A DNA stretch of 37,633 nucleotides from Chloroflexota bacterium (GCA_012798065.1 JAAZNW010000094.1:1-37633); one strand, 5' to 3'. Positions 16,170-25,295 are shown, numbered from the stretch's first letter. The notes: generated from the sequence alone by a model not told the origin. Program-made: numbers and translations.

Positions 16170-16952
16170 ATGTGGGATACCATCATTATTGAACCATTTA
16201 TTAACTTGTTGTTGTGGATCTCCAAGCTGGTAGGTAACTTTGGCCTTGCCTTGATCCTCTTCACCATTCTGACCAGGATTGTGTTGTACCCTTTGACGGC
16301 CAAGCAAATTAAAAGCTCTGCCGCGATGCAGGAACTTCAAAAGGATAAACGGTACATCGAGATTCAAACCAAGTACAAGGGTGATAAGGAAAAGCTCGCC
16401 CAGGAACAGATGAAACTGTACCAGGAAATGAAGATCAACCCGATGGCGTCCTGTCTGCCTACATTGATCCAATTCCCCATTATCATCGGGCTGTACCAGG
16501 CGATGATCCAAACCATGGCCACTGGTCCGCTGGATCTGCTCAACCTGACAAGGCATATTTATCCGAAATTCCTTAGCATTGCAGAGGTGCTTCCCCTCAA
16601 CAGCAAATTCTTATGGATGGATATTGGAATGCCTGAGCGCCTGCACATTCCGGGGTTGAACTTTGGTATCCCTGTGCTGGCGATTGTTGTGGTCATTTCA
16701 ACCTACATCTCAACCAAAATCATGACCCCTCCCCAACAACCTGGCGCTGCTGACCAGGGGGCGATGATGTCCAAGATGATGAATCTGTACATGCCAGTGT
16801 TGATGGGCTGGCTGGCGTGGTCCTTACAATCTGGACTGGCGCTTTACTTTGTAGTGACGAACTTCGTCCAAATTGCCCAGTACGCGATTTCTGGCAAAGT
16901 ACATTGGGATAATGTGGTTTTCTGGAAAAAGAAACCAGAAGGAAAAAAGTAA
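16170..16952 (+). CDS. yidC: YidC/Oxa1 membrane protein insertase
   Basis: A 260-residue insertase of the short type, lacking the large periplasmic domain of E. coli YidC. It starts with an extracytoplasmic tail and the first core helix (LGNFGLALILFTILTRI-like region at ~25-40, where the buried catalytic Arg sits as TRIVLYPL), then the cytoplasmic coiled hairpin rich in Lys/Glu (residues ~45-95) and the hydrophobic helices PTLIQFPIIIGLYQAM, VLAIVVVISTYIS and SLQSGLALYFVVTNFVQIAQY. No lipobox is visible, unlike Bacillus SpoIIIJ. It inserts small membrane proteins alone or with Sec. Position between the lipoprotein and jag is the classic arrangement. Confidence 0.94.
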   Translation: MWDTIIIEPFINLLLWISKLVGNFGLALILFTILTRIVLYPLTAKQIKSSAAMQELQKDKRYIEIQTKYKGDKEKLAQEQMKLYQEMKINPMASCLPTLIQFPIIIGLYQAMIQTMATGPLDLLNLTRHIYPKFLSIAEVLPLNSKFLWMDIGMPERLHIPGLNFGIPVLAIVVVISTYISTKIMTPPQQPGAADQGAMMSKMMNLYMPVLMGWLAWSLQSGLALYFVVTNFVQIAQYAISGKVHWDNVVFWKKKPEGKK

Positions 16953-16980
16953 CGCTGAATCAACTACACTGAGGTGACAC

Positions 16981-17757
16981 ATGAGCACTGAAAAGACAAC
17001 GCTCGAAATTATCGCGCCTACGACTGAAGAGGCGGTGGAGAGAGGTCTCGAGCAATTGGGTCTGACAGAAGACATGGTAGAAATTGAGGTTCTAGATGGC
17101 GGCTCCCGTGGGCTGCTGGGATTAGGCGGCAGGCAATCCAGGGTGCGCCTAACTGTGAAATCATTTGAAACGTTGATCGACGAACACGAGCCAGTTTTCA
17201 CCGGGGACGCTGACAGTGAAGAAATCACATTAGAGCCCTCCTCGGTGCACGCCATAGACCTGGCTGACCTGAGCGAAGAAGACCAGCAGAATGTTAAATC
17301 GGTGAGATCGGTTGTGATTGAGCTTCTTGAGCGAATGCGGGTGAAAGCGGAAGTCTCCGCCAGGTATATCGAACCGCAAGATGAAAAAGACCAAAGGGTG
17401 GTGTTGGTAGATGTTGAGGGAAAAGACCTCAGTATTTTAATAGGCAGAAGGTCTGAAACGCTTAACGCGCTGCAATATATTACCGGGCTGATCGTCAGCA
17501 AAGAACTGGGGCGTTGGGTACCGCTGCTGATCGACATCCAGGGGTACCGTAGTCGAAGAGAACGACAATTACGCCAGCTCAGCAGGCGCATGGCTGACCA
17601 GGCGGTGCAGACTGGGCGCAAACAGACCCTTGAACCGATGCCTGCAAATGAAAGGCGCATCATACACCTTGAACTGCGCGATCACCCCCAGGTTTTCACT
17701 GAAAGCGTAGGAGAAGAACCTTACCGTAAGGTGACTATCGCGCTCAGGAACCCTTAA
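16981..17757 (+). CDS. jag: Jag/KhpB RNA-binding protein (Jag_N-KH-R3H)
   Basis: A 258-residue cytoplasmic protein with three domains. Jag_N spans residues 1-55 (LEIIAPTTEEAVERGLEQLG, ending in GLLGLGG). A KH domain lies at about 105-175, with the GxxG loop as IGRRSE. The R3H domain is at about 190-258, and EPMPANERRIIHLEL contains the R-x3-H signature. KhpB/Jag pairs with KhpA in Firmicutes to bind RNAs and influence cell elongation and division. It follows yidC by 28 bases with a GAGGTGA ribosome binding site, the usual order, and a strong terminator follows 20 bases after its stop, so it ends the rpmH operon. Confidence 0.94.
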   Translation: MSTEKTTLEIIAPTTEEAVERGLEQLGLTEDMVEIEVLDGGSRGLLGLGGRQSRVRLTVKSFETLIDEHEPVFTGDADSEEITLEPSSVHAIDLADLSEEDQQNVKSVRSVVIELLERMRVKAEVSARYIEPQDEKDQRVVLVDVEGKDLSILIGRRSETLNALQYITGLIVSKELGRWVPLLIDIQGYRSRRERQLRQLSRRMADQAVQTGRKQTLEPMPANERRIIHLELRDHPQVFTESVGEEPYRKVTIALRNP

Positions 17758-17777
17758 TCCGTGAATATCGATTGATG

Positions 17778-17806
17778 AACGCCAGGTCAACAGACCTGGC
17801 GTTTTT
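17778..17806 (+). terminator. intrinsic terminator after jag
   Basis: Eleven-base-pair perfect stem AACGCCAGGTC / GACCTGGCGTT (17778-17788, 17793-17803) with the four-base loop AACA and a T-run. It closes the rpmH-jag transcription unit. Confidence 0.9.
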
Positions 17807-17816
17807 CGATGACGGC

Positions 17817-17822
17817 TATAGT
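17817..17822 (+). promoter_or_regulatory. possible -10 element of the pyrimidine phosphorylase gene
   Basis: TATAGT just after the terminator; an overlapping TAAAAT (17822-17827) is an alternative. No convincing -35 box at the proper distance. Confidence 0.35.
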
Positions 17823-17859
17823 AAAATAATCATCCAACCATCAAAGAGACGGAGCGCCC

Positions 17860-19170
17860 ATGAGAGCAGTGGATATTATTATCAAGAAACGTGACCGCAA
17901 GGAAATGACCCGTGAAGAGATTGAGTTTTTTGTGCGCGGAATCGTTAACGGCGAAATCCCAGATTACCAGGTGTCTGCCTGGGCGATGGCGGTACTGCTT
18001 AATGGGATGAGCGACCAGGAGACCACGGACCTGACACTGGCAATGGCGTATTCAGGTGAGGTGCTTGACCTTTCAGGAATCGTACCCATGGAGGTTGATA
18101 AACACTCAACCGGCGGAGTGGGAGACAAGACCACCCTGGTGGTTGAGCCGCTTGTTTCTGCCTGCGGGCTGCCTGTTGGCAAAATGTCAGGCCGGGGGCT
18201 GGGATTCACGGGTGGAACGCTGGATAAAATTGAGTCAATTCCAGGCATGCGCACGAACCTCACGCAGGAGGAATTCAAACGCTTACTGCGCGATGAAGGG
18301 CTGGTATTGGCTGGGCAAAGCGGAGACCTGGCGCCGGCCGATGGCAAACTTTATGCATTGCGCGATGTCACAGGCACTGTGCAATCAATTCCTCTCATCG
18401 CTTCATCCGTTATGAGTAAGAAAATCGCTGGTGGTGCTCAAGGCATTGTGCTGGATGTGAAAGTGGGCAGTGGGGCGTTTATGAAAAACCTGGAAGAAGC
18501 CAGGCAGCTTTCTCGTTTAATGGTGACCATCGGTACATTGAGCGGGCGCAAGGTGGTAGCGTTGCTTTCGGATATGAACCAGCCGCTGGGTCGGGCGGTA
18601 GGCAACGCCTTGGAATTAGTTGAAGCCATAGACACCCTCAAAGGCCGGGGAACAGCCGATTTTACTGAGCATTGCCTGGTGGTGGCTTCACACATGCTGC
18701 TGATTGGTGAAAAAGCGCAAAACCTGGATGCGGCGAGGAAAATGGCAGAAGCGGTGCTGGCAGATGGGAGCGGGTTCGAAAAACTGAAACAACTGGTGAA
18801 GAACCAGGGAGGCGACGCCGCATATGTGGATGACTGCGCTTTATTCCCTCCCGCACCGATCATCCGCGGGGTGCAGTCTCCACAAAAGGGTTACCTGAGC
18901 CGTGTGGACGCGCTGGAGATCGGCGAGGCTTCTGTGAACATGGGCGCAGGACGGAATAAGAAAGAAGATACGATTGACCACCGGGTCGGCATCATTGTGC
19001 ATCACAAGGTAGGTGACCTGGTGCATACGGGTGACGAGTTGTTCACCATTCACGCCAGGGATGAAAGCTCATGGCAAATGGCAGCCAACAGCGTGCTCTC
19101 CGCCTGCCGTTGGCAGGAGCAGCCCTGCGAGCCGCTGCCATTATTTTACGAAGTGATCAAGCAAAAATAA
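17860..19170 (+). CDS. pdp: pyrimidine-nucleoside (thymidine) phosphorylase
   Basis: A 436-residue salvage enzyme that splits thymidine, uridine or deoxyuridine with phosphate to the base and (deoxy)ribose-1-phosphate. The family signature KHSTGGVGDKTTLVVEPL contains the phosphate-binding loop, SGRGLGFTGGTLDKIESIPG the pyrimidine site, and SSVMSKKIAGGA the central helix. The N-terminal helical domain begins DIIIKKRDRKEMTREEIEFFV, and a C-terminal beta domain follows after ~335. Length is normal. The ATG is served by GACGGAGCG. Together with the purine phosphorylase at 25296 it gives a nucleoside salvage capacity, although the two genes are not in one operon. It is probably a monocistronic unit. 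Confidence 0.95.
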   Translation: MRAVDIIIKKRDRKEMTREEIEFFVRGIVNGEIPDYQVSAWAMAVLLNGMSDQETTDLTLAMAYSGEVLDLSGIVPMEVDKHSTGGVGDKTTLVVEPLVSACGLPVGKMSGRGLGFTGGTLDKIESIPGMRTNLTQEEFKRLLRDEGLVLAGQSGDLAPADGKLYALRDVTGTVQSIPLIASSVMSKKIAGGAQGIVLDVKVGSGAFMKNLEEARQLSRLMVTIGTLSGRKVVALLSDMNQPLGRAVGNALELVEAIDTLKGRGTADFTEHCLVVASHMLLIGEKAQNLDAARKMAEAVLADGSGFEKLKQLVKNQGGDAAYVDDCALFPPAPIIRGVQSPQKGYLSRVDALEIGEASVNMGAGRNKKEDTIDHRVGIIVHHKVGDLVHTGDELFTIHARDESSWQMAANSVLSACRWQEQPCEPLPLFYEVIKQK

Positions 19171-19174
19171 AAGA

Positions 19175-19203
19175 TTGATATTTTGAAGTGTTTATGAGAT
19201 AAT
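19175..19203 (+). promoter_or_regulatory. promoter of the T-box-ileS transcript
   Basis: TTGATA (19175-19180), 17-base spacer, GATAAT (19198-19203). Predicted +1 near 19210 gives a leader of about 276 bases before ileS. Confidence 0.75.
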
Positions 19204-19209
19204 TCCGCT

Positions 19210-19470
19210 AAGAAAAGCATCGATGGAAACGAGTAAGCTCGCGTTAACCAACAGCGAGACCGGGTGAGGTGAAAGCCGGGCTGGTGAATGAGCTGAAAAT
19301 CCTTCCGGAGCTGCGACCTGAAAGCCTTGTGCAAGTAAGTGAGCCGGAAATCCGACCGTTACAGTGGATCAGGTCTATTGACAGAATGCACCTGGCAAAG
19401 CGCTCAAGAAAGAGAAGCAGGGTGGTACCGCGGGCCCATTTTCCCGTCCCTGGAGAGGGATGGGATTTTT
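19210..19470 (+). ncRNA. T-box riboswitch, tRNA-Ile responsive, ahead of ileS
   Basis: A complete T-box leader. The conserved T-box AGGGTGGTACCGCGG is at 19419-19433; its TGGT would pair with the ACCA end of uncharged tRNA-Ile. Stem I features are recognisable: AGTAA at 19232-19236, the AGCGAGACCGGG bulge region, and the GGTGAAAGCC distal loop near 19268-19277. On the 3' side of the specifier loop, GAAA is followed by ATC (19299-19301), an isoleucine codon, then CTTCCGGAGCTGCG in the usual place. The terminator is CCCGTCCCT/AGGGATGGG (19443-19451, 19456-19464) with ATTTTT. Uncharged tRNA-Ile should stabilise the antiterminator and switch on ileS. Confidence 0.93.
19443..19470 (+). terminator. 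regulated terminator of the T-box leader
   Basis: Nine-base-pair stem with GGAG loop and a run of five T. Its 5' arm would be freed when the T-box antiterminator forms with uncharged tRNA-Ile. Confidence 0.85.
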
Positions 19471-19485
19471 GTTATCGGAGGAAGA

Positions 19486-22400
19486 ATGTTTAAACCTGTA
19501 TCGCCAAAGCTGGACATCACTGACATGGAATTGAAAGTATTACGCTATTGGCAAACACACGAGATATTTCATAAAAGCATGAGTTCCCGCGAGGGTGGTC
19601 CTGAATATGTATTTTACGAAGGACCCCCAACCGCAAATGGCAAACCAGGGGTTCATCACGTACTGGCGCGGGCCTTTAAGGATATCTTTCCGCGTTACAA
19701 GACCATGCGCGGATACCACGTGTCACGACGCGGCGGATGGGACACCCACGGACTACCAGTCGAAATTGAGGTGGAGAAAAAATTAGGCTTCACCAATAAA
19801 CAACAAATTGAAGACTACGGGATTGACAAGTTTAATGACCTTTGCCGCGAGTCAGCCTTCACTTATATCCAGGAGTGGGAAAAACTCACAGACCGCATTG
19901 GCTATTGGGTGGACCTCACCAACGCTTACATTACCTACACCAATGAATACATTGAATCGGTGTGGTGGATTCTGAAGAGCTTCTGGGAGAAGAACCTCCT
20001 TTATCAGGGGTATAAGGTGGTGCCGTACTGCCCGCGTTGTGGTACGCCGCTTTCAGACCATGAAGTGGCGCAGGGCTATCGTGATGCCCCTGACCCATCG
20101 GTGTTCGTGCGTATGCCGCTGGTTGACACCCCGGGTACCTCCCTGCTGGTGTGGACGACCACTCCCTGGACCTTACCGGCGAACGTAGCGGTGGCGGCAG
20201 GCGCTGAAATTGATTACGTGACTGTTGAGCGGCAAATGGAGGATGTATCCAAAGAGGAGTTGATCCTGGCTGAATCACTGGTGGAACGCGTATTTGCTGG
20301 TGAAACAGTGCAGGTGATGAACCGTTTTAAAGGGAAACGTTTACAGGGGCTGCGCTACCAGCCATTGTTCACATTCCTGCCCGCGGAAAAAAAGGCCCAT
20401 TACGTGGTGCTGGGTGAGTTTGTGACAACAGAAGACGGAACCGGTTTGGTACACATTGCCCCTGCGTTTGGCGCGGATGATATGCAGGTGGCGCTCGAGC
20501 ATGACCTGCCCATTTTGAACACGGTCGCTCAAGACGGCACATTCATCCCGCAGGTAAATCCCTGGGCCGGCATTTTCGTCAAGGACGCTGACCCGCAAAT
20601 CACCCAAAATTTGAAAAACAGGGGATTGCTGTTCCGAGAAGAGACTTATTTGCACACTTACCCCTTCTGCTGGCGATGCGACACGCCGCTGCTATACTAC
20701 GCGCGCCCAACCTGGTATATCCGAACCAGCCAGTATAAAGAACGAATGGTGAAGTTAAACGAAGAAATTAACTGGTATCCTGAACACATCCGTAAAGGAC
20801 GGTTTGGCAACTGGCTCGAAAACAACGTTGATTGGGCTTTGGGGCGGGAACGCTATTGGGGCACACCGCTGCCGGTTTGGCAGTGCGACACCTGCCATCA
20901 ACAGGAATGCATAGGCTCAATTGCTGAGCTATCAGATCGTGCCGGCAGAAACCTCGCGAACGCTAACCTGCATAGACCCGAAGTAGACAAAATCCAATTT
21001 GCGTGTTCTGCATGCGGCGGGAACATGCGGCGCGTCCCCGAGTTGATCGATGTTTGGTTTGATTCAGGCTCAATGCCTGTGAGCCAGTGGCATTACCCGT
21101 TCGAGAACGTCGAAGCGTTTAAGAGCCAGTTCCCAGCGGATTTTATTTGCGAGGCGGTCGACCAAACACGTGGTTGGTTCTACTCGCTGCACGCCATCAG
21201 CACTTTGTTATTTGATGAGAAGTGTTTTAAGAATGTGATCTGCCTGGGTTTGATCTTAGACGGCGAAGGGCAGAAAATGTCAAAATCCCGCAGGAATGTC
21301 ATCGCTCCCTGGTCGGTTATTGAAAAGCATGGCGCTGACGCGATGCGCTGGTACCTTTATACCGCCAGCCCGCCAGGACAGGAGCGGCGTTTCTCCGCAG
21401 ACCTGGTAGGTGAAGTACTGCGTAATTTCACATTGACCTTGTGGAACACCTATTCTTTCTTCGTGACTTATGCCAATCTGGATAAATGGAGCCCCGTACC
21501 AGACGAAAAGGTGGCTTACAGCGCCCTGGATAAGTGGATGCGCTCCAGGCTGCACGCGTTGATCAGAGACGTCACCATAGCGCTTGAAAATTATGATGTA
21601 CTGGGCGCAACCCGGCCGGTGCAGACATTTGTGGAGCAACTCTCTAACTGGTATCTGCGCCGCTCACGCAGACGTTTTTGGAAGAGCGAAAGTGATGCGG
21701 ATAAGAACGCAGCTTACAGTACTCTTTATGAATGCCTGACCGCTCTAAGCAAGTTGCTTGCGCCAACCATGCCTTTTATCGCGGATGAGTTGTACTTGAA
21801 CCTGGTGGGTTCGGTGGATAAAAAGGCATGGGAATCGGTACACCTTGCGCCGTGGCCTGAATTTGACAGCGAGACGATTGACGAGAAATTGAATGACGAG
21901 ATGGAACTGGTTATGAAGCTGACGTCTTTGGGGCACGCTGCGCGCAACAAAGCCAATCGTAAGGTGAGGCAGCCCATCGCAGAAGTGGCTTTTTCTGTGG
22001 GCAGCCAGGAAGAGGAGCGGGTAATAAAGCGTAATGCTGAATTATTGGCGGATGAGTTGAATGTAAAAAAGGTGAGGACGTTGAATGCCGCGGGAGAGGC
22101 GGTGAGTTATACATTAAACCCGTTGCCCAAGCAGTTAGGACAAAAATACGGCAGCCTGTATCCTGAAATCCGCAAGAAGGTTTTAGCGCTGGATGTGGAA
22201 GCCAGCGCACTGAAGCTGCTGGCAGGAGAGAGTTTGCGCATAGAAGCAGGCGGGAATGTTTTGGATATTCTCCCTGAAGAGGTGGAGGTTAGACTGCAGG
22301 CGAAAGAAGGATACTCAGTGGCGTCAGAAGGGGCTTATCTGGCGGCGTTAGTGACTGAATTGACCCCCGACTTGATCAGCGAAGGGTTGGCGCGAGAATT

Positions 22401-22635
22401 TGTGCGCCGGGTACAGGACTTGCGTAAAACAGCAGATCTGGATATCGCTGACCGTATTCGGCTTTATTATAGCGCCACACCTCTCCTGGCGCAGGCGGTT
22501 GAAACTTATCGTGATTACATTATGATGGAGACCCTCGCAGTCGCTTTTCAGGACGGGGGAGCGCCAGAGGGAACGTTTACGGTCACAGATGAGATTGATC
22601 AGGAAAAAGTAACCATACATATCATCAAAGCCTGA
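19486..22635 (+). CDS. ileS: isoleucyl-tRNA synthetase, type 2 (IleRS2), with swapped HIGH motif
   Basis: A 1049-residue class I synthetase that charges tRNA-Ile. The length, the WDTHGLPVEIEVEKKLG segment and the long C-terminal region match the eukaryote-like type 2 group, many of whose members resist mupirocin. The HIGH motif reads GVHH at residues 55-58 (in NGKPGVHHVLA), i.e. first and third positions swapped. KMSKS is intact at 597-601. The editing (CP1) domain lies about 190-400 and includes TTTPWTLPANVAVA and GTGLVHIAPAFGADD with the editing aspartate. Cysteine pairs suggest zinc sites at CPRCG and CDTCHQ. A longer open frame runs into the T-box, but ATG 19486 with CGGAGGAAGA is the proper start. 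Expression is controlled by the T-box. Confidence 0.96.
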   Translation: MFKPVSPKLDITDMELKVLRYWQTHEIFHKSMSSREGGPEYVFYEGPPTANGKPGVHHVLARAFKDIFPRYKTMRGYHVSRRGGWDTHGLPVEIEVEKKLGFTNKQQIEDYGIDKFNDLCRESAFTYIQEWEKLTDRIGYWVDLTNAYITYTNEYIESVWWILKSFWEKNLLYQGYKVVPYCPRCGTPLSDHEVAQGYRDAPDPSVFVRMPLVDTPGTSLLVWTTTPWTLPANVAVAAGAEIDYVTVERQMEDVSKEELILAESLVERVFAGETVQVMNRFKGKRLQGLRYQPLFTFLPAEKKAHYVVLGEFVTTEDGTGLVHIAPAFGADDMQVALEHDLPILNTVAQDGTFIPQVNPWAGIFVKDADPQITQNLKNRGLLFREETYLHTYPFCWRCDTPLLYYARPTWYIRTSQYKERMVKLNEEINWYPEHIRKGRFGNWLENNVDWALGRERYWGTPLPVWQCDTCHQQECIGSIAELSDRAGRNLANANLHRPEVDKIQFACSACGGNMRRVPELIDVWFDSGSMPVSQWHYPFENVEAFKSQFPADFICEAVDQTRGWFYSLHAISTLLFDEKCFKNVICLGLILDGEGQKMSKSRRNVIAPWSVIEKHGADAMRWYLYTASPPGQERRFSADLVGEVLRNFTLTLWNTYSFFVTYANLDKWSPVPDEKVAYSALDKWMRSRLHALIRDVTIALENYDVLGATRPVQTFVEQLSNWYLRRSRRRFWKSESDADKNAAYSTLYECLTALSKLLAPTMPFIADELYLNLVGSVDKKAWESVHLAPWPEFDSETIDEKLNDEMELVMKLTSLGHAARNKANRKVRQPIAEVAFSVGSQEEERVIKRNAELLADELNVKKVRTLNAAGEAVSYTLNPLPKQLGQKYGSLYPEIRKKVLALDVEASALKLLAGESLRIEAGGNVLDILPEEVEVRLQAKEGYSVASEGAYLAALVTELTPDLISEGLAREFVRRVQDLRKTADLDIADRIRLYYSATPLLAQAVETYRDYIMMETLAVAFQDGGAPEGTFTVTDEIDQEKVTIHIIKA

Positions 22636-22639
22636 ACTT

Positions 22640-22664
22640 CTGGGGCTCCGTGGAGGAGCCCCAG
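22640..22664 (+). terminator. terminator-like hairpin after ileS
   Basis: Ten-base-pair perfect stem CTGGGGCTCC / GGAGCCCCAG (22640-22649, 22655-22664) with a five-base loop, four bases after the ileS stop. The following GCTTCTCATCT is only moderately T-rich, so termination may be partial. Confidence 0.65.
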
Positions 22665-22718
22665 GCTTCTCATCTGCATTCTGGGGTAAAATTCAACCAC
22701 TGTCAAATGGAGCCTTAA

Positions 22719-23246
22719 TTGAAGCACTTTTTAAAGAAAACCGTCTGGTTATTTGTTGTGGCTGCCAGTATTGTTACGCTGGACCAGGTATTGAAGAAAA
22801 TTGTAATTACCCACCTCTCCTATGGCGAGGTGTGGTCTCCATGGGAGTGGTTGACACCCTATGCTCGGATTGTGCATTGGAGCAATACCGGTGTGGCTTT
22901 TGGAATGCTTCAGGGCATGAACCCGGTGTTTATTGGACTGGCCGTTCTGGTTTCATTCGGTATTGTCTATTATTACCCTAAGATAGAAAAAAAAGACTGG
23001 ATGATCAAACTGGCGTTGATGATGGAACTCGGCGGCGCGGTTGGCAACCTTGTCGATAGGATCAAGTATGGTCATGTGATTGACTTCATCTCAGTTGGAA
23101 CTTTCCCGGTCTGGAACATCGCTGACGCGTGCATTACTGTGGGGGTTATCATCCTGCTGCTGGGTGTGTGGCTGCAAGAAAAACGAGAGAAAAACGGGAA
23201 AGCAAAAACCACACAGGAGCAGGCGGACAATGAGGTTAGCCCTTGA
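22719..23246 (+). CDS. lspA: prolipoprotein signal peptidase II
   Basis: A 175-residue integral membrane aspartic protease that removes signal peptides from diacylglyceryl-modified lipoproteins. Four hydrophobic helices are visible. The conserved NTGVAFGM loop, GGAVGNLVDR, GHVIDF with catalytic Asp122 and NIADACI with catalytic Asp136 are all present. It starts with TTG 22719, supported by GGAG six bases upstream; no ATG is suitably placed. The C-terminus has a polar tail of ~25 residues. It overlaps the following rluD-like gene by four bases (TTGA). It works after Lgt, whose gene is at 33196, on lipoproteins such as those at 7027 and 15102. Confidence 0.95.
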   Translation: MKHFLKKTVWLFVVAASIVTLDQVLKKIVITHLSYGEVWSPWEWLTPYARIVHWSNTGVAFGMLQGMNPVFIGLAVLVSFGIVYYYPKIEKKDWMIKLALMMELGGAVGNLVDRIKYGHVIDFISVGTFPVWNIADACITVGVIILLLGVWLQEKREKNGKAKTTQEQADNEVSP

Positions 23247-24160
23247 GCTCACAGCGCTGCCAGTTTATCGTGCAAAGCGGAGATGAGAACAGGTTGGATA
23301 AATTCCTGGCCCGGCAATTACCGGGTCAGTCGCGTTCCCGGTTGCAGGCGATTATTAAGGATGGCGGTGTGACAGTTAATGAAACTGTGGCAACAAAATC
23401 AGGGCTGGCGCTGCTGACTGGTGATAAAATCAGCATTTGCATTCCAGAGGTGGTACCGGGTAATCTGGAACCGGAGAGTATCCCGCTTGATATAGTCTTC
23501 GAAAACGAGCATCTGGTCATCATTAACAAACCTGCCGGAATGGTCGTTCATCCAGCCCCAGGCCATGCCAGCGGGACACTGGTGCACGCGGCGTTAGGAA
23601 ATTTTGGAGATTTACAGGGCATTGGCGGCGAAGTACGGCCGGGAATCGTGCACCGCCTGGATAAGGACACTTCGGGGTTGATCATTGTAGCCAAGAATGA
23701 AAAGGCCCACCGCTGGCTCCAAGAACAGTTCCGTTTACGCAAGGTCAAAAAAACTTACCTGGCATTGGTGGATGGAAAACCCCCAACGCCATCAGGCCGG
23801 GTGGAAGCGGCAATCGCCCGGGATGCGGCTCATCGCAAACAAATGACGGTGGTTTCTGATGGCCGGGGACGAGCAGCCATAACGGAGTTTCACACCGTCA
23901 AGCAATTCAACCAACACACCTTGGTAGAAGCACACCCCCTGACGGGGCGTACGCACCAAATCAGATTGCATATGGCGTTTCTGGGCTGCCCGATTGTGGG
24001 TGACCTTGTCTACGGCAGAAAAAAGCCCTCGCTTGATTTGGAGCGGCATTTCTTGCACGCCTACCAGATAAGCATCATTTTACCGGGTGAAAGCGAAGCC
24101 CGAACCTTTCAAGCGGAATTACCCGCTGATTTGCAAACCATCCTGGATCAACTTATCTAA
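23243..24160 (+). CDS. rluD: RluD-family 23S rRNA pseudouridine synthase
   Basis: A 305-residue enzyme that isomerises uridine to pseudouridine in structured RNA, most likely 23S rRNA. It has an N-terminal S4 RNA-binding domain (residues ~15-75, [19 protein letters not shown]) and the RluA-type catalytic domain, with [14 protein letters not shown] carrying catalytic Asp140, plus [11 protein letters not shown] and [12 protein letters not shown]. The TTG start overlaps the lspA stop (TTGA), with GAGG about seven bases upstream, so translation is coupled; the lspA-rluD pair is a common arrangement in bacteria. The exact target positions cannot be inferred, since RluC/RluD paralogues are similar. 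Confidence 0.92.
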   Translation: MSSQRCQFIVQSGDENRLDKFLARQLPGQSRSRLQAIIKDGGVTVNETVATKSGLALLTGDKISICIPEVVPGNLEPESIPLDIVFENEHLVIINKPAGMVVHPAPGHASGTLVHAALGNFGDLQGIGGEVRPGIVHRLDKDTSGLIIVAKNEKAHRWLQEQFRLRKVKKTYLALVDGKPPTPSGRVEAAIARDAAHRKQMTVVSDGRGRAAITEFHTVKQFNQHTLVEAHPLTGRTHQIRLHMAFLGCPIVGDLVYGRKKPSLDLERHFLHAYQISIILPGESEARTFQAELPADLQTILDQLI

Positions 24161-24173
24161 CGCGGAGAGCCTG

Positions 24174-25217
24174 ATGAAATTGATCGATTTACGCTCGGAT
24201 ACGGTCACCACTCCTACTGAAGAAATGCGCCAGGCGATGGTGGCTGCTGAAGTGGGTGATGATGTATATGGAGAAGATCCCACCGTTAACCGGTTACAGG
24301 AAATGTCGGCTGCTTTATTGGGCAAAGAAGCCGGGTTGTTCGTGCCCAGTGGAACAATGGGGAACCTTCTTTCTGTTTTAAGCGTGTGCAACCGGGGAGA
24401 TGAGGTCATTATGGGCAACCTTGGGCACACCTTTCTTTATGAAGCGGGCGGGATTTCCGCTCTTGGCGGCATATTCGCGCATACGCTGCCCAACCAGGCA
24501 GATGGCAGCCTGATGCTTGAAGAAATTGAAAACGCCATACGGCCGGATAATATTCACGACCCCATCACGCGCATGGTGATACTGGAAAATACGCACAATC
24601 GATGCGGAGGAACGGTGCTCACTGAGAGGTATACTCGTGAAGTGGCAGAATTGGCGCACCGCAATCATCTCCATTTACACCTTGATGGCGCGCGCATCTT
24701 CAATGCCGCAGCAGCGTTGAATATTGATGTCAAGGCTCTCACGGAGCCAGTGGATAGCGTGACCTTTTGCCTGAGCAAGGGGCTGTGCGCACCAGTGGGC
24801 AGCGTGGTCTGTGGGACGAAGGAGTTCATTAAGAAAGGGTTGCGCGTGCGTAAAATGTTAGGAGGGGGAATGCGGCAGGCAGGAATTATCGCCGCTGCCG
24901 GCATTTTTGCCCTCGAAAATATGATCACCAGATTAAGAGAGGATCACCAAAGGGCAACTCTGCTGGCAGAAGGCTTGATGACAGTGCCTGGCATTCACTT
25001 TGAAATAGGCATGCCGCAAAGTAATATGGTTTTTCTTTCGCTCAAGGAAGAGGTCATTTTTTCTGCTCAGGAGGTTGCCGAGCGCTTGGCAAGGCTGGGC
25101 GTCAAAGTGGGTGTGGTTGCTCAGCGCAGGTTTCGCCTGGTGACGCATTATTGGATCACAGATAAAGACGTTGACGAAACAATCCGGGCATTCCGCAGCG
25201 CGCTTTCTGGCGCGTAA
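24174..25217 (+). CDS. ltaE: low-specificity L-threonine aldolase
   Basis: A 347-residue PLP enzyme that cleaves L-threonine or L-allo-threonine to glycine and acetaldehyde. It shows the family opening [43 protein letters not shown], the [11 protein letters not shown] segment with the PLP-pyridine aspartate, and [12 protein letters not shown] with Schiff-base Lys202. Length is normal. A longer open frame exists, but ATG 24174 with CGGAGAG is the homologous start, 13 bases after the rluD stop, so it is likely the third gene of the lspA operon. There is no functional link to its neighbours. Confidence 0.93.
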   Translation: MKLIDLRSDTVTTPTEEMRQAMVAAEVGDDVYGEDPTVNRLQEMSAALLGKEAGLFVPSGTMGNLLSVLSVCNRGDEVIMGNLGHTFLYEAGGISALGGIFAHTLPNQADGSLMLEEIENAIRPDNIHDPITRMVILENTHNRCGGTVLTERYTREVAELAHRNHLHLHLDGARIFNAAAALNIDVKALTEPVDSVTFCLSKGLCAPVGSVVCGTKEFIKKGLRVRKMLGGGMRQAGIIAAAGIFALENMITRLREDHQRATLLAEGLMTVPGIHFEIGMPQSNMVFLSLKEEVIFSAQEVAERLARLGVKVGVVAQRRFRLVTHYWITDKDVDETIRAFRSALSGA

Positions 25218-25221
25218 ACAG

Positions 25222-25253
25222 CTGACAATCGCTTAAGGTCATTCTGATATAAT
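25222..25253 (+). promoter_or_regulatory. probable promoter of the purine nucleoside phosphorylase gene
   Basis: CTGACA (25222-25227) and perfect TATAAT (25248-25253) with a long 20-base spacer. The -10 box is convincing; the -35 is weak. Predicted +1 near 25260. Confidence 0.5.
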
Positions 25254-25295
25254 AAAAACAGGTATTCCACTTTGCAGGCAAGCATTGAGGTGAGC

